Shown here piece by piece: positions 47,561-57,049 of a DNA stretch of 64,000 bases. Under the pieces are notes generated by a model that searched no databases, was not told where the DNA came from, and worked only from the letters and a program-made list of their open reading frames with translations. Each line of letters begins with the position of its first letter. Positions within the stretch are counted from its first letter, which is position 1. Origin of the DNA: Bombyx mori (lineage: Eukaryota > Arthropoda > Insecta > Lepidoptera > Bombycidae); assembly GCF_030269925.1 (NCBI RefSeq), contig NC_085116.1, positions 12,462,001 through 12,526,000 on the forward strand, read 5' to 3'. The position numbers and the translations under genes are program-made.

Positions 47561-50367
47561 GAGCTGAAGGCATCTAATGCAAAGGTTATTGGATCTGATG
47601 GATCCGTAAGGACGTGTCTAGGGCGTCGACGGTGACTGGCTCCTGCATGATCAGGATTCGGGGAGTAGTCAGCGGCGGCAACGATAAGGCGATTATCATG
47701 ACGCATAGCCTTATCGAAGTATCGTTCCGACGCTGACTTCATGTATTTCCGAATTGATTCGAGGCCCAGGTCGTCGTGTAGGTCAACGTTCCTCACGAAC
47801 CACGGAGCCCCGACAGCTAACCTGCAAAAGCGGGATTGTAGGGATTGGAGGGTGTCTATGTGTGTGCGGGCCGCGTGAGCGAACACCACACTCGCGTAAG
47901 TCATGACGGGCCTTATGCAAGTTTTGTAAAGTGTCACCTTGTTCCGAAGGGACATTTTACTCCGCTTACAGATCATGGGGTAGAGTCTACCGAGAATAAA
48001 CGCGGCACGGTCACGGACTGATTTTATATGCGGGCGGAATGTCATTGATGCATCCAGGGTAACGCCCAGGTACTTGACCTTCTTGGCCCAGGGTATGGGT
48101 TGTCTAAAGAGAGTAATCGGGGGTGTGAGATTCCTCCTCCTAATCCGGGAGGAAATCCGTGTGGAGCTTCCCCTCTGAAATAGCACCGCAGTACTTTTCG
48201 CTGGGTTGATGTCTATGCGCCATTTTCGGAACCACTGTCCTAGGGCTAGGGCTGCGCTCTGAAGCTTCTTCGCGATTAGGGACTTATTTCTACTAGAATA
48301 GTAAACAGTCGTGTCGTCGGCGAATAAAGCTAAATGGGTCGGCGGCGACCGGGGAATATCGTTAACGAATAAGCTAAATAGGAGGGGTGAGAGGACAGAG
48401 CCTTGCGGTACTCCAGCTGTGAGAGGTCGTGAGGAGGAGCGGGTTCCCTCGACTCGATATCGAAAAGAGCGGTTCGACAAGAAGTCCCGTATGATGAGCA
48501 CGAGACTATCCGGCACGCCCATGTTGAATAGTTTGAAAATCAAACCATTGTGCCAGACTTTGTCGAACGCTTTTGCGACGTCGAAGAAGAGAGCTCCCGT
48601 GTATAACGGTTTTGGTCGATTAAGCCCCACAAGAATGTGCTCCGTGAGGCGGTGCACCTGTTGAACGCATGAGTGATTTGTACGGAATCCGAATTGTTCA
48701 TCGATGAGAATGCCCGTGGATGAGACGAAGTCTCTGAGGCGTTTGTAGAGCAGACGCTCATACAGTTTGCCTAGAGACATGAGGAGGCTAATCGGGCGGT
48801 AGCTCGTCGGATGATTTTTTGGTTTACCGGGTTTATGTATGCCGATAACGTCCGCTTCTTTCCACACCGCGGGAAAGATACAGTTCGCCATAGCGGCATT
48901 GAAAATAGATGCCAACATCACGATGAGTTGGACGGGTAGAAGTTTAATAACGCGGTTAGATATACAGTCGGAACCGGGAGCCTTGCGAGGACGTAGGTCT
49001 TTGATCAAGTCTTTAACTTCTATCGGGGTGACGGGTGGTAACGCATCCGATGGTGGCAAGGAGGCTCTGCGTTCTACCTCACTGTCTACTAATTCTACAT
49101 GAACAGGGTCCACGGATTGAGTGCTGGGCGTGCACTGGGTTTGCAATGTATCGGCCAGCAGCTCTGCTTTTTCGTCATCATCGAACGCCGCGAGTCGGCC
49201 TGAGGGGCCTACGAGGGGGGGCATAGTTACTACCGTATCCGATTTGAGAGTACGAGCTAAGCGGTAGTAAGACCTTTGGGAGGGCGCGAGTCCTTCTAAG
49301 AAATCAGACCATCTGGCATCTCGGACTTCTGCGATGCGAGACTTTACGTCGCGTTGTAGGGCACGCATACGAATACGATTTTCCGCGGTAGGATACCTGT
49401 CGTAGGCGCGTATCGAGGCGTTCTTAGCTCTAAGGAGTTCCCTAATATCGTCGGACAATTTGAAGCGGTGAAGGAAGTCCTCCGCTACAACTTGTTTCGA
49501 TGACCTATCTAATGTCGAGGTGATGTGTGACGTTAAGATGTCTATGGCTTCAGCGGTATCCTGAGGAGACGGGATTGAGTCCGGGTTAAACGGGAGCGAT
49601 GGTGGATCAGATTCAGCCAGGCTGATGCCCAGCGTGTGCCAATCCACCACAGTCCTCGTGAGGGGAACGGAATCGGGAGCGCGACCGAGCTTCATAACGA
49701 CGGGACGGTGGTCTGAATCTAACTCTGAAACTACTTCGATCGAGTGTAAGCGCAGAGTTACGTTTTTTAATAACGCTATGTCGAGTATATCCGGGCGATG
49801 CGCGATATTTAGCGGGTAGTGAGTCGGGGTTAGCGGAGCGACGATATCGAAGGCGAGATCATCGACTAACGCGTCAAGCCGCCTGCCATTCGGGGTTGTG
49901 GTGTGTGAGTTCCACCTGATGTGTTTACAATTTAGGTCGCCCGCCAGAATGACAGAGCTCCCCATACCGAGCAGCGCCTTGATATCACTGCTTAGAACGA
50001 TCTTATCCGGTGGAAGATAAACGGACGCGATAACGATCGGCGCGTGTCCCGTCAGTGAGATTCGGCACACTGATGCTTCGATATTAGCGAGCGCGGGAGG
50101 ATCGAGCGGGACGCAATGCAGGGCTCTTCTATAGTAAATGACGGTACCACCACCACGGGCAGAGAGCCTGTCGTTCCTGACCATGTTATAGTTCGCGATT
50201 TTAGGGTCACGGCGCGCGGGCTTAAGTAGGGTCTCCTGCACTAAAAAGATATCAATTTGATGGTCACGCAAAAAGTCAGAAACCTGATCACGTTGATTTG
50301 CGAGACCGTAAGCGTTAAAAAATCCTATCGTTACGGATAGGGGCTTTATTCTACTTATATACGCCAT
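47485..50367 (-). CDS. LINE ORF2: endonuclease and reverse transcriptase
   Basis: 960 aa from an ATG at 50367. It nicks target DNA and copies the element RNA onto it (target-primed reverse transcription), acting in the nucleus as an RNP with ORF1. The N-terminal endonuclease (about 10-225) shows N18, the QET motif with E45, GDLN (143-146), RPDILDI (191-197) and SDH (218-220). The RT (about 445-775) shows RKAPGSD (461-467), SYRPISLL (522-529), FDVAKAFDKVWH (595-606), GVPQGSVLSPLL (652-663), the catalytic FADD (682-685) and YLGVTLD (766-772). The C-terminus is basic and Cys-poor. There is no RNase H domain and no internal stop. The ATG has a weak context (T at -3) and lies 3 nt after the ORF1 stop, so it is probably translated by termination-reinitiation. 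Confidence 0.95.
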   Translation of the reverse strand: MAYISRIKPLSVTIGFFNAYGLANQRDQVSDFLRDHQIDIFLVQETLLKPARRDPKIANYNMVRNDRLSARGGGTVIYYRRALHCVPLDPPALANIEASVCRISLTGHAPIVIASVYLPPDKIVLSSDIKALLGMGSSVILAGDLNCKHIRWNSHTTTPNGRRLDALVDDLAFDIVAPLTPTHYPLNIAHRPDILDIALLKNVTLRLHSIEVVSELDSDHRPVVMKLGRAPDSVPLTRTVVDWHTLGISLAESDPPSLPFNPDSIPSPQDTAEAIDILTSHITSTLDRSSKQVVAEDFLHRFKLSDDIRELLRAKNASIRAYDRYPTAENRIRMRALQRDVKSRIAEVRDARWSDFLEGLAPSQRSYYRLARTLKSDTVVTMPPLVGPSGRLAAFDDDEKAELLADTLQTQCTPSTQSVDPVHVELVDSEVERRASLPPSDALPPVTPIEVKDLIKDLRPRKAPGSDCISNRVIKLLPVQLIVMLASIFNAAMANCIFPAVWKEADVIGIHKPGKPKNHPTSYRPISLLMSLGKLYERLLYKRLRDFVSSTGILIDEQFGFRTNHSCVQQVHRLTEHILVGLNRPKPLYTGALFFDVAKAFDKVWHNGLIFKLFNMGVPDSLVLIIRDFLSNRSFRYRVEGTRSSSRPLTAGVPQGSVLSPLLFSLFVNDIPRSPPTHLALFADDTTVYYSSRNKSLIAKKLQSAALALGQWFRKWRIDINPAKSTAVLFQRGSSTRISSRIRRRNLTPPITLFRQPIPWAKKVKYLGVTLDASMTFRPHIKSVRDRAAFILGRLYPMICKRSKMSLRNKVTLYKTCIRPVMTYASVVFAHAARTHIDTLQSLQSRFCRLAVGAPWFVRNVDLHDDLGLESIRKYMKSASERYFDKAMRHDNRLIVAAADYSPNPDHAGASHRRRPRHVLTDPSDPITFALDAFSSNTRGRLKDPGNRTRRTRQRGRRAT

Positions 50368-50370
50368 TGA

Positions 50371-51999
50371 TTACCGGCGGAGTGAGGGGAGGACGTACGT
50401 ATTTAATGACGCGTATACGTCGGCGTATTCCTGCACAACGGCGATAAAGTGTTGTGCAGTGGAGGCAGCGCGAATGGCGTCGCCCAAAGCGTTAACGCGC
50501 TCAAAGTTGATCGACTGAAAGAAGTCGATCGCTAAAGCGAGATTTTCGGACGCGGTCGGAGGGCAAGTCGCGGGAGAGAGACGAGTCGCGGGGGCGGGAC
50601 GAATCGCGGAGGAGGGAGTTGTAGCCGTGTTCGTGTACGGCAGCGGTTTTGCCCAGGCCGAGACACTGGGCACCGCCGCCGGAACAAACGCTGGCTTAGC
50701 CTGCGACGCAGAGGGTGCCGAGGCTTTGATGTCTGGGCCGGAAGCTCGGAGGCGGTTTTGGCGGGCGACGCGGCGATTTATTTTAGGGGCTCGGGGGCAA
50801 CCACGGTAATTCGCGGGGTGACCCTGTGTTCGACACAGGACGCAGCTAGGCGGTTCCGTCGCGGTTTTTTGGTCGCGAGCGCAGAGGGCCGTGGCGTGAT
50901 CGCCCAAACACTTAACACATCGGGGGCGCGCGTGACAGTTACGGGAAGAGTGCCCGTACAATTGACAGTTATGGCACTGGCTAGGAGTGCCTTTTTTATG
51001 GGGGGCTTCGACAGCGATACCAGAGAGCCTACAGACGGTCTGTGTGTTAAAGATTTTCTTACCCTCGGGGGTAGGCTGGAGAGCGACTAGAACCATATTA
51101 TATGGCTCCCTACCGCGACCGGTGTGCATACGGTGCACAGAATTCACTGGTAGGCCTTGTTCTAACAGGTCGGCTTTTACGAGCTCTACATCTAACTCTT
51201 TAGGGATTCCGCGTATTACAACGCGGAGTTCGCGCTCCTCCTGGAGCGTATACGTATGGAAACTTATACGCTCCTTACGGAGGTAAGAAGAGAGGGCCCT
51301 ATGGTCGTCGGGTGTTTGAACCTTAATTTGAATGCCGTTCGCGAGGTTACGGGCATTCGTGAAATTTATATTTTTGGCCTTAAGGGCTAGGCAAACTCGA
51401 TCCCAAGCTGCCTTCTCCTGAAGGATAACCGGGGGAGGGGTCTGGGTTTTATTTTGTGCCACCGGACGCGGCGACGGAGTGGCACGGGCTGGGGGCGCAA
51501 CGGGAGTCTGAGGGCGGGGGCGCGACGCGTTCACGGCTTTGCTAATTTTAGCAGCCGCGGGAGCTCGAGACTCCGCGGCACGCTTCTTACCCTTCTGTAC
51601 CAGGGTGAATCCATCCGTCGATGAGGCGGGGGCGAGGTCGACCTCCATGTCCGAGTCAGAGTCGGAGCACGAGGAGGCGGGTGCAGGCGACCTACGAGCA
51701 AGTGTAGGTGTTTTAGAGGGCGCGACGGAGGCCGCGGATGATCGCTCAGCTGAAACGATGGTCACGGCGGACGACGCAGCAGCTTTTCTCGCCAGTATAG
51801 GCGACACGGGAGCGGCAGGCACGACAGAGGCTGCGGTGCTCAATGCAGAAGCTCTGCACGCAGGTACAGGCGACGCAGGAGCAGCGAGCGCGGCGGAGTC
51901 CTCGAGAGGGCTCGCAGTGTGATTGGCCTTGAAGGCCAGAAACTCCGAGGCGAGCTGTGGGTGGCGAAGTCGGAGGAATTCCGCGAATACAGCGTCCAT
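50371..51999 (-). CDS. LINE ORF1: Gag-like RNA-binding protein
   Basis: 542 aa from the ATG at 51999, the first AUG of the predicted transcript, in a strong context (A at -3, G at +4). The frame is open upstream to 52044, but only a GTG lies there. The N-terminal third is Ala/Pro/Ser-rich and low complexity, with an acidic SDSDSDMEVD patch near residue 115-125 followed by a Lys/Arg segment. An RRM-like or Gag-associated region spans about 200-335 (VVIRGIPKELD). Three zinc knuckles follow: CX2CX4HX4C (342-355), CX2CX3HX4C (361-373) and CX2CX4HX6C (386-401). A Pro/Ala linker and a short helical C-terminus end it. In jockey-type elements this protein packages the RNA and helps localise the RNP. 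Intact. Confidence 0.93.
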   Translation of the reverse strand: MDAVFAEFLRLRHPQLASEFLAFKANHTASPLEDSAALAAPASPVPACRASALSTAASVVPAAPVSPILARKAAASSAVTIVSAERSSAASVAPSKTPTLARRSPAPASSCSDSDSDMEVDLAPASSTDGFTLVQKGKKRAAESRAPAAAKISKAVNASRPRPQTPVAPPARATPSPRPVAQNKTQTPPPVILQEKAAWDRVCLALKAKNINFTNARNLANGIQIKVQTPDDHRALSSYLRKERISFHTYTLQEERELRVVIRGIPKELDVELVKADLLEQGLPVNSVHRMHTGRGREPYNMVLVALQPTPEGKKIFNTQTVCRLSGIAVEAPHKKGTPSQCHNCQLYGHSSRNCHARPRCVKCLGDHATALCARDQKTATEPPSCVLCRTQGHPANYRGCPRAPKINRRVARQNRLRASGPDIKASAPSASQAKPAFVPAAVPSVSAWAKPLPYTNTATTPSSAIRPAPATRLSPATCPPTASENLALAIDFFQSINFERVNALGDAIRAASTAQHFIAVVQEYADVYASLNTYVLPSLRR

Positions 52000-52164
52000 G
52001 ATCGCTGAGTACCCAGGTGGGGCGGCCCCGGGTCTTGAAAACACTCGCCTTGCGGCGAGGCCCCAACTTCTCGGACCTGAGCGGTTCTATTGAACACAGG
52101 TGGCAATGCGGCGCGATTACTACAGGACAAAGAAAAAGCACAACAAAACAGAAATTACGAAAAG

Positions 52165-52294
52165 AAACAAAACAAATAAATACTTGCAGGAAACCACTTT
52201 GTCGGCAAATGTTCCACGAACACAAAAATAACTAAAACAAAACAAATAAAAGCTTCCAGGAAACACACTTGGTCGGCAGATGTATCACGAACAC
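52165..52294 (-). repeat. LINE 5' UTR: two ~70-bp direct repeats
   Basis: Two diverged copies offset by 70 bp (AACAAATAAA at 52171 and 52241), each continuing through CAGGAAAC, GTCGGCA and CACGAACAC. Repeated 5' UTR units are known in other LINEs, where they act as promoter or enhancer modules; this role is inferred here. Confidence 0.8.
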
Positions 52295-52350
52295 AGGCCG
52301 CGCGAACAATGGCCGGGCTAACAAAAGCCGGGCGAACAAAGACCGGGCGA
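52291..52350 (-). repeat. LINE 5' UTR: four 15-bp tandem repeats
   Basis: On the minus strand, four units of the form TCGCCCGGYNTTTGT lie in exact 15-nt register just downstream of the DPE. One unit begins TAG instead of TCG and one has GCGCGG. They could bind a factor or fold in the RNA. Confidence 0.85.
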
Positions 52351-52366
52351 TCGAGTGGACGATGAG

Positions 52367-52402
52367 CACGTCCGCACGTGACGGGTGCCTCTATCGGAAT
52401 GA
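52367..52402 (-). promoter_or_regulatory. LINE internal promoter: Inr and DPE
   Basis: On the minus strand the first element bases, with one target base, read TCATTC, a perfect arthropod initiator (TCAKTY) placing A+1 at 52400. GGACGTG lies at +28 to +34 (52373-52367), the exact position and sequence of a downstream promoter element. No TATA box is needed. Jockey-class LINEs in Drosophila use this Inr/DPE layout, which lets each new full-length copy carry its own Pol II promoter. Confidence 0.8.
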
Positions 52403-52411
52403 GGTACATTA
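52402..52411. repeat. LINE target-site duplication, 5'-side copy
   Basis: AGGTACATTA, identical to 47228-47237. It fixes the element 5' end at 52401. Confidence 0.9.
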
Positions 52412-52576
52412 CCTTGACGTTGGACCGTATGAAACTGAAACGTGAATTTTGAACGTTATTGTTAGGCTTGAAATAGAAAGTATAGAAGCGTTCGTTGCCT
52501 GTTTTGATCGAGTTATTTGCTTACGTTCAATACCCACTCTGTCATATTGAGTTTTCGAAACAATTCTGACCGCTTC

Positions 52577-52645
52577 ATCGATCGAGTGGTTAGTGATCTC
52601 GACTAGTATAGCGCGGGGTGTGAGTTCGATTCCCGGTCAACATTA
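52577..52645 (+). mobile_element. tRNA-like SINE head or tRNA-derived fragment
   Basis: ATCGAGTGGTTAGTGATCTC resembles a Pol III A-box region, and GAGTTCGATTCCCGGTCAAC about 50 nt later is a near-consensus B box. No proper acceptor stem pairs and no functional anticodon arm is apparent, so a SINE head is likelier than a tRNA gene. No body matching S1 or S2 follows. Confidence 0.5.
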
Positions 52646-53348
52646 GTTTATTTATATTAGAATTTGGAGTGTACTTGATTTTAATTCAAGCTTCAAGTTT
52701 ATTTATCTGTTACAATACGGATATCCATTTCATCATTTTCAATTTGATACGTACAAAAAATTAGTTCTTCAGTAAGTAATACATTGTCTCTTTATTAATT
52801 CTTATAAACATTTTTAATATTTATTTTTATAATCTTAAAGTTCGTATCTTTTTAAAAAACAGTATTACTAAGTTATGTCTTGTTTGTATTTCGGGTATCC
52901 ATATGAGAAAATTCTAGCTCGGAAGCGATGAATGTAGAAAATAATAAATAAATAAATAAAGTCTATAGACTCCCCTAACCACTTAAAGACAGATAGGCCG
53001 CTAGCTCCTACGCAATGAATAGTGTACATACACATATTTTAATCATAAATAAACTTTTGAAAAACGCTCGTTAATATGTGGGCAGTTGCAATATTAAATT
53101 TACGTCGTTGAAATCATTTAGATTTCTGCCGTAGTCAAGTAACAAGCAACTGGGTCACGCTAGCGCTGATGCATTGCAATTTTTATAACAATTAAAACAC
53201 TATTAAAAAATTCATGTTTCCACTTGCAATAATTTAATATTAGGCTTTTCCAATCATTCCTATATCAGCACAATATGAGATACATTTATTTATATTGTCT
53301 CAAAATTGTTTTTAACATTTCCAAAGTTTTTAATTTCTTTTTTATGTC
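52646..53348. other. AT-rich stretch with a doubtful T-unit scrap
   Basis: TCTATAGACTCCCCTAACCA at about 52963 with CTTAAAGACAGATAGGCCGC may be a very old plus-strand T unit. An AAAT run precedes it. Nothing else is recognised. Confidence 0.35.
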
Positions 53349-53764
53349 TTTTTATTGCTTAGATGGTTGGACGAGCTCACAGCCCACCTGGTGTGGAGGA
53401 GCCCATAGACACCTATAACGTAAATGCGCCATCCACCTTGAGATATAAGTTCTAAGGTCTCAAGTATAGTTACAACGGCTGCCCCACCCTTGAAACCGAA
53501 ACGCATTACTGCTTCACGGCAGAAATAAGTAGGGCGGTGGTACCTTCCCGCGCGGACTCACAAGAGGTCCTACCACCAGTAATTATGCAAATTATAATTT
53601 TGCGGGTTTGATTTTTATTACACGATGTTATTCCTTCACCGTGGAACTCAATCGTGAACATAATTTGTTAAGTACATATTTCATTAGAAAAATTGGTACA
53701 CCCGCCTGCGAGATTCGAACACCGGTGCATCGCTACACACGAATGCACCGGACGTCTTATCCTT
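53349..53764 (-). mobile_element. Composite SINE S1, head slightly truncated
   Basis: Contains the T unit, the core (AATTATAATTTTGCGGGTTT on the plus strand) and the tRNA-like head with B box (GGTGTTCGAATC on minus). It lacks the first ~15-20 nt of the head, including part of the A box. A GTTAAGTGGTTACT block in the T unit is also deleted. Confidence 0.85.
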
Positions 53765-54386
53765 CTTTTACCATTATTGCATTATTAGAGCATTAAGTCA
53801 ATGGGAATTACATGTATTAAATTTTTTTAATATTTTTGATTCTCAGTAACATAAATAACATAAATCTGAAAGATTTTAAAATTGAAACAATTCGCAGTCT
53901 TCATATTTTTTGTACCATATGTAGCAAAGTAAACATGAGCATTATTTGTTAATACAGAGTAGAATTTCGTAGATGAGTTTAAAGAGCGGTGGCAACAAAT
54001 AAAGCTGTTAACTGAGAATCGACAGTCCGGTCACGGCGACACAAGGGATCAACTGCACTCAAGAACGAGGTATAAACGTAACGAACTATCTCAAGATATA
54101 TCTTATTGTTGTTCTGCTCGTTCGATTTGTTAATACTAACTAATTAGGTTAGGCGTACTAGGTTTTAGAGTTACTTATACAAATATTTATATCATGAACT
54201 CTAACTCTTCAATCCGAAAAGATGTAGAAATTGATAACTAAAGCCACTGTTAAATATTTTTTAAATTATGCACATGAATAATGAAACATAAAAATTGAAA
54301 AACAAATCATTTTGATAAATTGGCTTCTTATTCTTGCTCTATATTTTCTTATAATTAATAAGATTTTAATAAATGTTGATATTATA
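53765..54386. other. Unique AT-rich stretch, nothing recognised
   Basis: No feature supported. Confidence 0.4.
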
Positions 54387-54640
54387 TATAATAATAATAA
54401 TAATAACCGGGAACAAATCACGCACGGTCATCTGGCCCCAAATTTGGATTCCCTGTGCTGTGGGTACCAGAGACTGAATTACATACTTCTATAAGTTTAA
54501 ATAGATACATATATAGATAATAATTACCCAGACAAAGAGCAAACAAACCTGTTCATCACACGAATGTTTTCCCGATGTGGGAATCGACCCACAACCCTCG
54601 GCGCAACAGTCACGGGTGCTAACTACTGCACCACCGAGTA
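54387..54640 (-). mobile_element. tRNA-headed SINE (family S2), copy 2
   Basis: The minus strand has GGTGGTGCAGTAGTTAGCAC (A-box region) and GGTCGATTCCCACATCGGG (B box). The body has TGTTTGCTCTTTGTCTGGG and GGTACCCACAGCACAGGGAA, and an (ATT)n tail. It is homologous over its length to 25981-26193. Confidence 0.8.
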
Positions 54641-55061
54641 AAGGCTAGCTTAGACGATGCGATTACTGACCAGACAGTGGACAGCTACTCGGTCTATCTA
54701 CTCGTACGCCAGTAGCTCGGCTCGCCTTTGCTGTCTACACGATATAAGTAGCTGCTGTCCAGTCTTGCGAATTGCAAGTTGAGTTGTAGATCGTAAATTT
54801 TTTATTTTTTTATTTACCTCGCTGCTGTTACTTAGATGTATTTCTTTTGCGATATGTTCCAAAGAAGCTTTTCTCATATCTCTATTTCGTTTGTTTTTAT
54901 CGAATCAATTCCATAGGTTTCCTTGCCCTTTGTATAGTTTCATGAATAAAATATTGTCAGAAGACCATCTATGTATGTAGTATGAAGATATGTAATATGT
55001 AATAGGTTAGTATAAATATCCATCATCAAAAACTAACAACGTGCCTTATCTGGTGCTTTTT
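54641..55061. other. Stretch with a weak inverted repeat
   Basis: GTGGACAGCTACT near 54680 and AGTAGCTGCTGTCCA near 54750 are roughly complementary, suggesting an eroded DNA element. Nothing firmer. Confidence 0.3.
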
Positions 55062-55301
55062 ACAGGCGGCAGGACCTCTTGTGAGTCCGTGCGGGTAAGT
55101 ACCACCGCCCTGCCTGTTTCTGCCGTGAAGCAGTAATGCTTTTCGGTCTGAAGGGTAGGGCAGCCGTTGTAACTATACTGATATCTTAGAACTTATATCT
55201 CAAGGTCGGTGACGCATTTACGTTGTAGATGTCTATGGGCTCCAATAACCTTTAACACCAGGTGGGCTGTGAGCTCATCCATCCATCTAAGCTATAAAAA
55301 A
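55062..55301 (+). mobile_element. T unit, near full length
   Basis: Begins ACAGGCGGCAGGACCTCTTG (a mutated form of the boundary), all blocks present, ends CTATAAAAAATAA. Confidence 0.9.
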
Positions 55302-55959
55302 TAATTATATTATATATATCCCGCGATTTACCCACAGCATTCGTATCATGTACTACCGTCCCAGTCCACCTCACAAGAAAACCGAGCAAAGTAATAAGAA
55401 AAGGTAGAAGTGCCCCATTGAATGATAACTCCGGGGCCCTTTGTCTCTCGCGTCCGTCTTGACGAATCGAATTAAAAGGCTTATTGTGTCTACGTGACAG
55501 CTCTCAGACCCTCGCTGAAGAGCGCTTTTTGTTTCAAGCAAACTAAAATATTACAGACCATTCACTAGATCCCCCAGGAGGGAACGAAAGAGATTTGCTA
55601 CTTGAATTTGTACTCAATTTTTAACAGGGAACCTTAATTAAGAGAGAGTTGTTCTTTATTGGCGGGAGTAGTCTTAATGCGTTAATTGTCGAAATGCAAT
55701 CTCGGAAGAGGCATTTTAATCATCGCTTCATATTTTAATTAAAGGAGAAAGTTCTTTTTGCGATTGATTGTTTTATTTTATTTTTAATAAGTGTCAGATT
55801 TGTAAATGATTCAATTTCGTTTTGTTACAGGCTTCGCTGCGACAACGGGTGTCGTCGACTTCGGAGCAAGGTAATAATAAATAAAACATTGTTATTGCTT
55901 ATATCGTGTTTAATTGTCATAGACTTTCACTATTAGTATAGTATTATTGATAAAAAAAA
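55302..55959. other. Unique stretch, nothing recognised
   Basis: A pyrimidine-rich ATTTCGTTTTGTTACAG near 55830 looks like a splice acceptor, but no coding frame with a domain follows. Confidence 0.35.
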
Positions 55960-56198
55960 ATATTCCTTAGATGGGTGGACGAGCTCACAGCCCACCTGGT
56001 GTTAAATGGTTACTGGAGCCCATAGACATCTACCACGTAAATGCGCCATTCGCCTTGAGATATAAGTTCTAAAGTCTCAAGTATAGTTACAACGGCTGCT
56101 CTACCCTTCAAACCGAAACGCATTACTGCTTCACGGCAGAAATAGGAAGGGTGGGGGTACCTACCCGTGCGGACTCACAAAAGATCCTACCACCAGTA
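55960..56198 (-). mobile_element. T unit, full length
   Basis: From TATTCCTTAGATGGGTGGAC to CCACCAGTAAA. All blocks are present. The poly-A position carries A9 instead of T at its plus-strand left edge. Confidence 0.9.
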
Positions 56199-56769
56199 AA
56201 ACTAACTCTTTATAGTTTTTCGTACTCACGTTGGACCACATATCAATGAGTCATTTAATAATCATTAATAATTTTAAATGTAGGAAAACCATTCATTTAA
56301 CTTCCTCAAAATGTAAACAGCAAGTCTTGTACAACATATCTTAATTATGCATTGTATCCCACGCCTTACAACCGACACTGTACCTTAAAAATATGTACCG
56401 AGACGAACACGCGCATTAATGACGTGCAATATTTATACACAAGCCACCCTAATTGCTAGGGTGGAGAGTGGAAAAAATGGGTAATTTCACGTAATATAAT
56501 ATGCATACTTAAGGTTCCGAAACGTGGTTGAATTTTGTCGCGGCCATACTTATTACACGATTCCACTTCAAACATCTTTCTAGGCTGCATGTGGCTATGG
56601 ACGAATGAAACGTTACGAATGTTGCTCTACGTTGGTTTTTTTTACAAACCATCGGGGAGGGTTTTAAAGGACACGGAGGCTTCTTCAAATGTACTAATAT
56701 TTCAGCAATGATTTCTTAGATTCGAACACTATTCTTATTGGATTATAGTATTAAATATACATGTATGCA
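56199..56769. other. Unique stretch, nothing recognised
   Basis: No feature supported. Confidence 0.4.
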
Positions 56770-57016
56770 TTTTTATTTTTATTGCTTAGATGGGTGAACG
56801 AGCTCACAGCCCACCTGGTGTTAAGTGGTCACTGGAACCCATAGACATCTACAACGTAAATGTGCCACCCACCTTGAGATATAAGTGTTAAAGTCTCATT
56901 ATAGTTAGAACGGTTACCCCACCCTTCAAACGGAAACGCATTACTGCTTCACGGCAGAAATAGGCAGGGTGGTGGTATCCACCCGCGCGGACTCACAAAA
57001 GGTCCTACCACCAGTA
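56770..57016 (-). mobile_element. T unit, full length
   Basis: Poly-T/ATTGCTTAGATGGG to CCACCAGTAAA, with all blocks present and few changes. Confidence 0.9.
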
Positions 57017-57049
57017 AATTAGTACTAACTAATATTTTGCCCGCCGACA

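Larger units (their letters stand above)
47238..52401 (-). mobile_element. Complete jockey-clade LINE (non-LTR retrotransposon)
   Basis: A 5164-bp unit bounded by perfect 10-bp direct repeats (AGGTACATTA) and ending in A19. It has a 402-nt 5' leader, ORF1 with three zinc knuckles, ORF2 with an apurinic-type endonuclease and reverse transcriptase, and a ~230-nt 3' UTR. The absence of a Cys/His knuckle at the ORF2 C-terminus and of an RNase H domain argues for the jockey clade rather than R1 or I. Both frames are intact and the flanking repeats are identical, so insertion is recent. The unit is much richer in GC than its surroundings. Its 3' end is homologous to Bm1 SINEs. Confidence 0.93.

Noticed and set aside
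48311..48664. Plus-strand frames of 60-127 codons across 47.5-52.2 kb
   Set aside because: They are antisense shadows of the GC-rich LINE ORFs, with no domains of their own.
52000..52044. ORF1 start at 52044, giving 557 aa
   Set aside because: The codon there is GTG, which is unlikely to start a eukaryotic protein. The first AUG, in a strong context, is at 51999.
54650..54780. Inverted repeat around GGACAGC-AGCTACT
   Set aside because: Pairing is short and imperfect, and no terminal duplication is seen. Too weak to call an element.
55800..55870. Splice acceptor and host exon after TTTTGTTACAG
   Set aside because: No coding frame with a recognisable domain or a clear donor follows, and such motifs are common by chance in AT-rich DNA.
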